Assembly: GCF_001411555.2 (NCBI RefSeq) | Contig: NC_049909.1 | Span: forward strand, 10,609,485-10,673,484 | Direction: 5' to 3' | Length of the DNA stretch: 64,000 bases | DNA from: Juglans regia | Lineage: Eukaryota > Streptophyta > Magnoliopsida > Fagales > Juglandaceae | Part shown: piece by piece, positions 1 to 12,100 of the stretch | Layout of the letters: every line of letters begins with the position of its first letter | Position numbering within the stretch: position 1 is the stretch's first letter | Translations under genes and position numbers: made by a program | Notes under the pieces: model-generated | What the model was told of the DNA's origin: nothing | What the model saw: the letters and a program-made list of their open reading frames with translations, nothing else | The model's database searches: none

Positions 1-148
1 TTATCGAAGAAAGAAAGCAATCAACTGGTTTGGTTTCCAACTTCCAAGTGCAAGTCAAAGCTTCATCCTGTACATACTTAACTTATTTGACACAGAAAAG
101 AATCACAACTAATCTAAATATCAGTACAATGACGGTATCATCCCTTGC

Positions 149-191
149 CTTTGCAAGCTCTTGGTATTTCTTCAGGAAGGTATCATAATAA
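149..191 (-). CDS. 5FCL: 5-FCL exon 6 (end of the signature motif); later exons outside the window
   Basis: After acceptor AATCTATAG| the exon reads T TAT TAT GAT and continues as [14 protein letters not shown]. One base completes the Gly codon left by exon 5. The 3' boundary is uncertain: AAAG|GCAAGG at 149/148 looks like a GC-type donor and fits the family's protein length. GT candidates further on would add residues that do not resemble the family. The remaining C-terminal block (LLVALSY..., VPVTPNDVLVDALV-like) was not found in 1-148 on either strand. Confidence 0.7.
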
Positions 192-3100
192 CTATAGATT
201 TTCACCAAACAAAGCAACATTAGTTATGCATGACTTTAACATGTAAATTGTAATTTGTAACACCCCGTATTTTTTAGTGTATTTTTTTTTTAATTGAATG
301 ATTATTTGTTATTAATTTAAAATTTGATTATCTTGTTTTAAATTTTCAGATTTTAGTGGGTTTATTTTGTTATGATTTTTTAATTTGTGAAAATTAAATT
401 TGACATGTTTCCTTAATATTAATAATTGTTATGCATTTAAATTCTCTTAATTTAAATTAGTTTGTAGGTTTTAAAAATTATTGTATTGTTGGATTTAATT
501 ATTTTATTTTACTTAGTCACTGTATTTAAATTTATTTTATTTAAAACTGTGGTGTTGAAATAATTTTTTGTTGGAATTTTGTGACCCAAGTTGTGACTTT
601 TGGACCTCACTTCTTTTCCCTCTATTTTTTTTCTTTTCCTTTTCTTTTTCTTTTCTTCTTTTCTTTTTTTTTCTTTCTTTTCTTTTTCTCCCCTGGTTTC
701 CCTTCCCGCGCGGACGTCTCTCTCTCTCTCTCGCCGTGCAACCGTTCCTAACCCAGCCCACCACCGTCGCGCCGCCGTGCGCGACACGCCCACCCCATCA
801 TGCTCCCCACTGGCCGGCGACCTCACCCCTCCAATTTCAGCCCTCCTCACGCCGTCGTTAGCCCCCACGCACCACACCAAGCCGCGGCACTCCTTGCGCC
901 GCTGCACCGTTGTCGCACCACCTCCAGCCACCATCTTCTCACCACATCATCATCGACCTGCTAGCAACCTAATGCATCCATCCTTGGCTCTGATCTGTCA
1001 CCGGTGAAGCCCATCTATCTCCATCTTCGATTTGAGCTTTTTGGCATTAAATCGCCACCCACGGCCAACCACCACCACCACTAGCTTCACCGACATCCCT
1101 AAGCCCTACCCTATCAATCTCGGGTCTTCGTTTACACCCGTTCAAAAGTGGGTTTTTGAGACCCACGGCCACAGTGCATTTCGCACTGTTTTGTTGCTGC
1201 GTTGCCGCTTCTAGCACCTTCGTGATCTTTCAAGAATTATATTATAGCATTGTAAGTATTTTTCCCAAAGAACTTTTGAGATTTAAATGTATTTTTGCGC
1301 TAATTTATATTTACTGTGAATTTGTTGGTTGTGCCGGACTGAGTCCGAGGAGTAAGGGGGTCGGTTGGATTGGATGATGGAATTGTTTGTGTGAGATTGG
1401 CTTATGCTTTGAAATTTGTTGGCTGTTTCGGGTTTAAATATTGGTGTTTTGAGTTTGATGTTGGTCATGGTGGATATTGGTGATTTTTAAGAAGTGATGG
1501 TATATTTTGGGATTATGAGGGTTTTAAGTTTTGAGATATTAAAATAGGTTATTTTAGAAGTTTAGGCTTAAATATCGAAATCCGTGATTGATTGAAAACT
1601 TACGGAAATTGTGTGATTATTTTTATAGGTGACGATTTATAGTCGACTCGACTTTTTTTAGGAAAATTCTGAAAAAGCTAAGAAGTCCAAGTAAGCGGGG
1701 TTCATATACTAGTTTTGCATAAAAAAAATAAAATGAGGTTGACTTTGGAAAATAAACGTGTTTGTTTTTGAAAAGAAATTATCTGAAAACAACCTCAGAT
1801 GTTTATTCTGCATATGCATAAATTCAATATAAGAGAAAGTGTTTTCTGTCATGACTGGTGTAGACATGAGCTAGTTTTGTGTACTTTATTTCTGAACTAT
1901 GTAAAAGAACGAATAAGGAATTCTAAAAGTTTTGTTATGAACAAATGAGAATACTTTGTTTATGTTTATCTCGAACATGTGAAATGATCTGAAGCTTTTC
2001 AGTGTTTTGTTTTGATATGATGTGTCATCTGAAAATCTTGGCATGAAATTCTGATTCTGTATATGTGTGTAACTGGATTTTCGATGAAATCCGTTCTGTT
2101 TCTGTTAAGGCCCAGCCACGGGTATAATAGTAATTTATAAGCCTACCACGGGGGTGAAACATGGAATATGGCCCAGCCACAGGTATAATGGTGGTTTATA
2201 ACCCTACCACGGGGGTGAAACATGGAATATGGCCCAGCCACGGGTATAATGGTGGTTTATAACCCTACCACGGGGGTTAAACATGGTATTGTCCCGATGT
2301 GATGCTAAGAGATGATTTAATTATAATGTTTCAGTTTGGAAATGCCAACGGATGTTCTTTTTGGAATAAGTTTATTTTTATGAAAATTTCGCTCTAATGC
2401 TTTTGTACAAAGTTTTGTTTCTGCATTATGAAAGTAAATGTTTTGTTCTGCTTATTAAATGTTATAAATGCTCATGTTTACATGCTAGTATATGCTCTCT
2501 GCTTACTGAGTTGTTGATAACTCACCCCCTTATCACCATATTATTTCAAATGAAATTGATGGTTCAGCTGAGGATCAGTATTAGAGTTTATGGAGAAGAT
2601 TAGTAGTGAATGGTTGTTGGGTATCTCGTGGTATTAGTGTTGATGTTGGAAGTTATTTATATTTCTTAAGTTTGCTTCAATGGATTTAGATAGTTTATGG
2701 AGACTTATGTTAATGTTTCATTATTTTTAGTTTGTTATTTGAGACATAAATAAGAGCTGATTTTATTTGAGTTGCTGGATTGAAAATTGGATAGATGAGT
2801 TTATATGGTTTATTTAATTGAAATATTTACGTTTGATTTGAGGTTTGAGAAAATATATATTCTTGAATTTGGAAGTACTCTAGCCTTGTTAGAGTTGATT
2901 ATCATGTTATATGAGTTAACTCTCCGGACCCTCGGGGACGAGGCGTTACATAATTGGCGTATAAGAATAAGAGGTCTATTTCATCTAGGAATAAAAGAAG
3001 TTAAATTCCTTTAAAATGCATGAGAGAGAGAGAGAGAGATTTCCTATACAATAGCAGTTCCAGAAGTTGGTTCACCAATTATTTCGGAGGCTACGCCATA

Positions 3101-6100
3101 CCAACAAATATATGCATCTGGAGTCTCAATGAATACCGATACTTTAGGAGCTTAAAATAGAGATTTTATATCTAAATGAGCACATGATATCGCCTACCCT
3201 CAGCACCCACAATTGCAGAGGCTAATAGAAGTTTAAATGATAGGCCAGGATTCATAACTATACCCTCCACCACGACCCAGGCGCCTTCCAGATCTGTCAA
3301 ATGCTAGTCCTGAATGTAGAAAATGCTATTATCTGCATTTTGGTTTGTGAAACTGCTGAGCATTTTATAATCAAATCAGAAGACAGGAAGTTCTACCAGG
3401 CAAGAGGAACAAATCAACTGGCTCATTTGCTAGCATAACTGCACCAAAAGAAATCCTTGTAAGTGTCAGCCCATGTACATATATTTACATGCATCTATAA
3501 AATGCAAAATTAGGCCTACAAAAAATATTTGAACGGGAGGAAAATGTATAAAGCTTGGCTAGGTTCAGGTGAATTGAGTGCAGAAGTTGTTTCGTGAAAG
3601 CAAGAGAGATAGGTTATAACAATTAAAATAGTTACCATCTTCACATTTGTTTCCATCACTATCCACTGGAGCTGGTTCTAGGATGTCCATTGAATTTGCA
3701 ACAAGATCATCAATACATGAGATTTTCAGCATGCGCATGTGACAATTATTGTCCTCCACGCGTGGAACATACAATATTTTTCCTCTCTATCTGTGGCCAT
3801 CTTGTAACGCCCCGACCCCGAGGGTCCGGAGAGTTAACTCATAAAACTTGATAATCAACTCTAATAAGGCTAGAGTACTTCCAAATTCAAGAATATATCC
3901 ATTTTCCCAAACCTCAAATCGAACGTAAATACTTCAATTAAATAAATCAAATAAACTCGTCTATCCAATATTCAATCCAACAACCCAAATAAAATCAACT
4001 CTTCTTCATGTCTCAAATAACAACTAGAAATAATATAACATTAACATAAGTCTCCATAAACCATCTAAATCCATTGAAGCAAACTTAAGAAAGATAATTA
4101 ACCTCCAACACCAACACTAATATCATGAGATACCCAACAACAAATCAATGCTAATCTTCTCCATAGACTCTAATACTGATCTTCAGCTGAGCCATCGATA
4201 TCATCTGAAATATTATGAAGATTAACGGGGTGAGTTATCAACAACTCAACAAGCAGAGAGCATATACTAGCATGTAAACATGAGCATTTATAACATTTGA
4301 TAAGCCGAACAAAACATTTACTTTCAGAATGCAGAAACAAAACTTGTACAAAAACATTAGAGTGAAATTTTCAGAAAAATAAACTTATTCCAAAAAGAGA
4401 ATCCGTTGGCATTTCTAAACTGAAACATTATAATCTTATCATCGTTTAATATCACATCGGGACAATACCATGTTTAACCCTCGTGGTAGGGTTATAAACT
4501 ACCATTATACCCGTGGCTAGGCCATATTCCATGTTTCACCTCCGTGGTAAGGTTATAAACCACCATTATACCCGTGGCCGAGCCATTTTCCATGTTTCAC
4601 CCCCGTGGTAGGATTATAAACCACCATTTTACCCGTGGCTGGGCCATTTTCCATGTTTCACCCCCGTGGTAGGGTTATAAACCACCATTATACCCGTGGC
4701 TGAGCCGTAACAGAAACAGAACGGATTTCATCAAAAATCTGATTACAATCATATACAGAATCAGAACTTCATGCTAAGGTTTTCAGATGACACATCATAT
4801 CAAAACAAAACACTAAAAAGTTTCAGATCATTTCACATGTTCGAGATAAACATAAACAAAATATTCTCATTTGTTCATAACAAAACTTTTAGAATTTTCA
4901 AATTCGCTCTTTTTGTATAATTCAGAAACAAAGTGCACAAAACTAGCTCATGTCTACACCAGTCATGACAGAAAAACACTTTCTCTTATATTGAATTTAT
5001 GCATATGCAGAATAAACATCTGAGATTGTTTTCAGATCATCTATTTTCAAAAACAAACACGTTTATTCTCAAAGTCAATCTCATCTTATTTCTTTTACGC
5101 AAAACTAGTATATGAACCCCGCTTACCTGGGCAGCTTAGCTTTTCAGAAATTTCTTCAAAAATGTCGAGTCGACTATAAATCATCACCTATAAAAAATAA
5201 TCACACAATTTCCATAAGTGTTCAACCAATCACGGATTTCCATATTTAAGCCTAAGCTTCTAAAATAATCTATCTTAATTTCTCAAAACTTAAAAATCCT
5301 CATAATCCCAAAGTATATCACCACTTCCTAAAAAAATCACCAATATCCACCATGACCAACGTCAAACTCAAAATACCAATATTTAAGTCCGAAACAGCCA
5401 ACAAATTTCATAGCATAAACCAATCTCACACAAAACAGTGCGAAATGCACTGTGGCCGTGGGTCTCAGAAACCCACTTTTTAACGGGTGTAAACCAAGAC
5501 CCGAGATTGATAGGGTAGGACCTAGGGATGTCGGTGAAGCTAGTGGTGGTGGTGGTTGGCCATGGATGGCGGCGTGGGCGGCGGTTTAAGGCCAAAATGC
5601 TCAAATCAGAGATGGAGATAGATGGGGCTTCACCGGTGACAGATCGGAGCCAAGGATGGGTGCATTAGGTTGCTAGAAGGTCGATGATGATGTGGTGAGA
5701 AGATGGTGGCCGGAGGTGGCGCGACGGCGGCGCAGCGGCGCAAGGAATGCCGCGGCTTCGTGTGGTGCGTGGAGGCTAATGGCGGTGCGGCTGGGGCTGG
5801 AAACCGGAGGGGGAGGTCGCCGGTGGGTGGGGGTGCTGGGAAGCCGGGCGATGTCGACCACCGCCGGCCCACGGCGGCGCTGGGGTGAGAAGGAGGATCG
5901 GATAGAGAGAGGGAGGGGGGTTGCGGGGCGCGGAAAAGAAACCAGGGGAGAATAAAAAAAAAAGAAAAGAAAGGAGAGAAGAAAAAAGAAAAAGGAAGAA
6001 AAGAAAAGAGGAAAGAGAAAAAAATGTAGGGAAAAAAATGAGGTACAGTCCTCACATCTTGGGCCACAAAAAAAAATGATCCAATGGAGACGATTTTAAA

Positions 6101-9100
6101 ACAGCAAGTGAAATAAAATAATTCAAACGTAGTGATTAAAATGAAAATAAATAATTAAATCCAACAAGAAGTTAATTTAATATGAAAAGAAAATTAAATG
6201 CATAACAATAATTAATATTAAGGAAACATGTCAAATTTAATTTTCACAAATTAAAAATCATAAAAATAAACCCACTAAAATCTGAAAATTTAAAACAAGA
6301 TAATCTAATTTTAAATTAATAACAAATAATCATTCAATTAAAAAAAATACACTAAAAAATACGGGGTGTTACACATCTTGAGTTAAATATAAAAAGTTAA
6401 GTACTTCCCAACACGTGATAAAAAATATGTGGTAAGCAAGGATTCATGAAAGTAATAACGTCGCACAACATCTCGTTTCATGCTAAAAGTGAAAGTTATA
6501 AACCTAAGGTTTGCAGCCTAGAGAAACTGGTGGTGGTTAGTACATGAAAATAAAAAATCGACTGGTAATCATATCTACACGTTTTGTAACACCCAGTTCC
6601 ACCGTGAAACCCAATCCCAGACCTGCTGATGTAACGCCCCGGTCCCGCACGGGTCGAAGAGTTATTTCCTAGCACTTAAACTCACATTCCAACAATATAA
6701 AAATAGCATGAACGTGAACTTGAAATATAACATAGACTTAAAACATAACATGAACGTGAACATGCATAATTTGAACATGAACTTGAACATGACATAACAT
6801 AAATGTGAACTTGGAACATAACGTAAATGTGAACATAACATAACATGAACTTGAAACATATTCTTGTCTCATGGGATTACCATGATTGCATGAACGTAAA
6901 CTTGAACGTAAATGTAATTTAAGATGACAGACATGACATACTTCAAGACATAAATGTAACAGAATACATTTCATAACTTGGCATACATGTAACATGCAAC
7001 ATTTCGTAACATGGCATACCATATAACAGACAACATTTCATAACATGGTGTAACATGTGACAGTGAATCTTACATGACATGAAATACATGTAACAGATGG
7101 CATACTTAACTTAACATGACATGCTTGCAATGTATAGGAATACGTGACAGAATATCTTTTGTAACAGATGAATAATTCATGACAGAATAAATTCTGTGTA
7201 ACAGATAAATATGTAATGACTTGGCATGGCACATATGATAACATGCATACATACAATTTAGTTCCCTTACTTATCACTCATACACATTAAACTGATAGTA
7301 AGTTAAAAGCTAACTTACCTCGATCGTCGCGTTCTACTAGAATAAAGCGCGAAACACGAGGAACTGTAAAAGGTTATTCTAAAAGTTAGAAATTAATTAC
7401 TAACAATTAGAAATGTGAAAAGAGACAACTTAGAGTAAAATTACCATTTTACCCTCTACATGTGGGCAAATGACTATTTTACCCCCTAACTTAAGGATTT
7501 GATATCCTAATTCCAAAAAATTACCAAAATTTACATTCCTCATGTAAATTTTGTCCCAAACTCAAATCTCAACTCAGAAAAATTTAAAACCAATCACAAC
7601 TATGAAAAACTCACTATGGCCGAAACCTACATAGGTCATTTGTCTTATTTTGGTTGCAATTCTTTCAAGTTCCAAAACTCATGAATAAACCAAAATCTTG
7701 TAACAAAGATCTTCCTATCCTAAGTTTAAAAACACCCTTAAAACTATCCATTAAGAAAAAGCTAATTATCAATACCAAACTTTTTGTAAAAAGACCCAAA
7801 CTTTTTAACAAAAAGTAAATCTTAAATCACAAGTTTTGACCTTAATAAAAACATCTCCAAGAATTCCAAAAAATCAAATCTTACTTATAACATATTCATA
7901 ACATCATCCTAAGATCAAACATGCTTTAAAACATCAAACAAAACTCACCAAAAAACACAAAACAACACTTGGAGTTTTTGGTTTTAAACTTAGTCAAAAA
8001 CAGAAACTGATTTTCCCAACTAACTATGATCAATCTCTTGATCCATGGCTTAAAGACATGTGATCTTCAAACTAACACATCACCTGGTTTAAAAATGTGT
8101 CCTAAAGAAGATCCAACCATCAAACTTAAAATCACATGGCTAAAATTTAATACAACATGGATCTAACTCAAAAAAATCAAAGTTTAGGCCTAACCGAAAT
8201 CCTCTTGCATAGAAAATCATATCTTTAAAAATAATACTAAATATGTTTGAAATAACATCCTAACATGTATATAAGAGGTTTAGGATCATCATATAAAAAT
8301 ATCAAAGCCTTTGGAATAAGATTAAACCACGAAATATTCAAACTTTCACCAAACAGAAACTGTTTTTCCACTTCCAGTTTTCAAGTTTCTAACTCTAAGC
8401 AAATCTATCATCAAAAGCTTTATTCATGCAACAAAACCTCAATGAACATTCATAAACACATGTTAACAACACTCCATAAAATTTTCGGACCAAGATAAGT
8501 CCATTAGCTTGGTCAAAACTTCCAAAACATAACATACTCTCCAGTTTCACGCCCAGAATGACCTTTCCATGGTTAAAAATACTTTTGACCAACCAAATGA
8601 GAATGGAATGAGACAAATAATATATCCACGGAAACTATACTCAAAGGCAAACAACTTATGTGAAGGAATAATCGTGCAAAAATACATACAAAGGGTCGTA
8701 AATGGCCACGCAAAAAGTCCCAGAAATCTGCCTGAGAGAGCTCTTTTGGGTTTCTCTGTAAGAACGGGAGAAAGAAGTGATAAAATGGAGAGAAGTATGT
8801 CTTGCACGACTTTAGACTTCTGGAGGGAGAAGTTATGGGCTTGAATGACCCTTGATTGGAGGTGGAGAATAGAGAGGGGCAGAGACTGCTTGCAGCAGCT
8901 GTGAAAGATGGAGGTTGATGGAGTGGATTTCTCCTTCACATCAAGGCACTATTGGGTGCAGCCAATGGCAGTGGATGGTCTGCCATGTGGGGGAGGAAAC
9001 TTCTCCAAGAAGCTTTGCCAAGGTGGCCAATTTCGTGGGCCTTGGTGGGCCCCACCAAGTGGGCTTCAATTTGGGGTTTAAAGGGGGTTTGGTTAGGGTT

Positions 9101-12100
9101 TGAGATGCTATCAAGCCCAAAATCAAATTTTTCTTGGCCCAATCAAATTCCCAAGGTTTAAAAGGTTGAATAATGATGTCATAACAAGGATTTGATTAAT
9201 TAATAGCATGTGGAAGTGATTTAATCAAGTGATTAAACACAATGCTAGAAATCGGATTAAAAAGGGTTTGGAGGCCAACTTTAGGGTTTGGGAAAACCAT
9301 TTAGGGTTTTGGTTTCAACCAAGCTTTTGGGGTTTCAATTGGATTCCAATCATTTAGGGTTTTTCTAGGGTTGAAACCCTCTTTGGTCTGGCACAATTTG
9401 GTTGAACAGATGAAACACAACTTTGCTTAGGTGGCATGATCTCACACCTTGATTCCTTCACAAATCTATCTAATGGTTCTTCTTTGTGCCAAGTGTCCAA
9501 ATAAAACTTCTCTAACCTAATTTGGACATTCCACAATGTGATTTTGAAAACACTGCAATGGGTGCGCTTATCAAGGTTACTATTCACTCCAAAAAATACA
9601 TAATAAACTTAGTGATTAAAATACATCTTGGGCCACAGAAAAAAATGATCCAATGGAGACGATTTTAAAACAGCAAGTGAAATAAAATAATTCAAATGCA
9701 GTGATTAAAATGAAAATAAATAATTAAATCCAACAAGAAGTTAATTTAATATGAAAAGAAAATTAAATGCATAACAATAATTAATATTAAGCAAACATGT
9801 GAAATTTAGTTTTCACAAATTAAAAATCATAAAAATAAACCCACTAAAATCTGAAAATTTAAAACAAGATAATCTAATTTTAAATTAATAACAAATAATC
9901 ATTTAATTAAAAAAAATACACTAAAAAATACGGGGTGTTACACATCTTGAGTTAAATATAAAAAGTTAAGTACTTCCCAACACGTGATAAAAAATATGTG
10001 GTAAGCAAGGATTCATGAAAGTCATAACGTCGCACAACATCTTGTTTCATGCTAAAAGTCAAAGTTATAAACCTAAGGTTTGCAGCCCAGAGAAACTGGT
10101 GGTGGTTAGTACATGAAAATAAAAAATCGACTGGTTTAAAGAACAAAACTTTCACAGGAAATTTCCCCCTAGTAATCATATCTACACGATTTGTAACACC
10201 CAGTTCCAACGTGAAACCCAATCCCAGACCTGCTGATGTAACGCTCCGGTCCCGCACGGGTTGAAGAGTTATTTCCTAGCACTTAAACTCACATTCCAAC
10301 AATATAAAAATAGACTCCAAATTCCCAGTATCATTTAGAAAATTTGATTCAATCTAATTTCTTTAATATAACCAATTTTTCAAAATGTCAAGTCATCACA
10401 ACACAATAAAATTTCTTAATAAAATTCGACAATACACATAAAAAAACTTCCAATACTTCAACCACAACACTTAAATCATCTCACCCAATGCCACATAATC
10501 TCGATCCTCAGCTGAACCATCATAATATCTGGAAAATATTGTGGAGATAAGGGGGTGAGTTATCAACAATTCAGTAAGTAGAGAGCATATACTAGCATGT
10601 AAACATGAGCATTTATAACATTTGATAAGCAAAACAAAACATTTACTTTTAGAAGGCAGAAACAAAACTTTGTACAAAAACATTAGAGCGAAATTTCCAG
10701 AAAAATAAACTTATTCCAAAAAGAAAATCCGTTGGCATTTCTAAACTAAAACATTATAATCATATCATCGTTTAGTATCACATCGGGACAATATCATGTT
10801 TAACCCCCGTGGTAGGGTTATAAACCACCATTATACCCATGGCTGGGCCATAATCCATGTTTCACCCCCATGGTAGGGTTATAAACCACCATTATACCTG
10901 TGGCTGGGCCTTAATAGAAACAGAACGGAACATCATTGGAACCAGATCACATTCAAATACAGAATCAGAACTTCATGCCAAGGTTTTCAGATGACACATC
11001 ATATCAAAACAAAATACTGAATAGTTTCAGATCATTTCACATGTTCGAAATAAACAGAGTCCAAAACATCTTCATTTATTTATAGCAAAAACTTTTAGAT
11101 TTGTCATATTCGTTCATTTTGCATAGTTCAGAAACAGAATGCGCAAAACTAGCTCATGTATACACCAGTCATGACAGAAAAATACTTTCTCTTATAGAAT
11201 TTATGCATATGCAGAACAAACATCTGAGGTCGTTTTTAGATTTCTTTTCAAAAATAAACATGAATATTTTCAAAGTCAACCTCATTTTATTTCTTTTATG
11301 CAAAACCAGTATATGAACCCCGCTTACTTGACTTCTTCGTATTATCAACACCTTGAGCCGGAACTCTAATAGTAACACCACCTAAACAAAAAGAACATAT
11401 ATCTAACCTTTAAGAACCAATCTAGTAGGCTGCTATTTATTGAGTAATAAAACAAAACAGTCCCTTCACAGCTCAATAACTATCCTAACAATTAAACCCG
11501 AACAACTCTCTCTACAAACCATTCGCATTTAAAACCCAAAACAGCCACCACCTTCTATTAACACCAAACCAACTATAATTATTTCCAAAACCAACAACAG
11601 CAACTCCAATAATTAAAACATAACCCAACCCAAATTTCACTTCCAACCTTCGAATAAAACAATTTCAGTGCACGCATCAATACTCTAATCATTCAACAAT
11701 TCAAAACTTGCACGAAAGTTCAATACAACTAGTTCCAAAACACCCATCATTTTACACCAAAAAGTCTCAAATAAAAATTCAAAAACAGTCTCACAAATCA
11801 TCCAAAATTATACTCCTCAACATCCATAATTCCAACACACTCCACTACTCCAACAAATAATACATCAACCCAAAAATAAAAGTCACAAAATCTTCTACTG
11901 AAAAGAAACTAGTGGTCTGCGCAAAGGAGAATTTATGACTAAGTGTAATGCACGGCCAAACAAAGCAGCGTGTGTGTGTGCGATAGACAAACCGAAGGAA
12001 AGAAATAAATTGATTTATGGAATGTGTAACAGCAAGTAAGAATTAAGAGAAACTAAGGATTTAATGGGTGGGCGGAAGTTACCGAAAATAATCTCAAGAA

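Noticed and set aside
509..1007. Overlapping open frames on both strands in the CT-rich tract of LTR A-plus
   Set aside because: They are products of low-complexity CT/GA sequence (poly-F/S/L and poly-K/E), recur in reverse in A-minus, and lie inside a solo LTR.
2109..2290. CRISPR-like regular repeats
   Set aside because: Units are contiguous with no unique spacers, sit in plant LTRs, and vary in copy number like minisatellites.
8265..9161. Several 60-130 residue frames in 8265-9161
   Set aside because: Both strands are open at once with no conserved motif; the stretch lies inside LTR fragment C.
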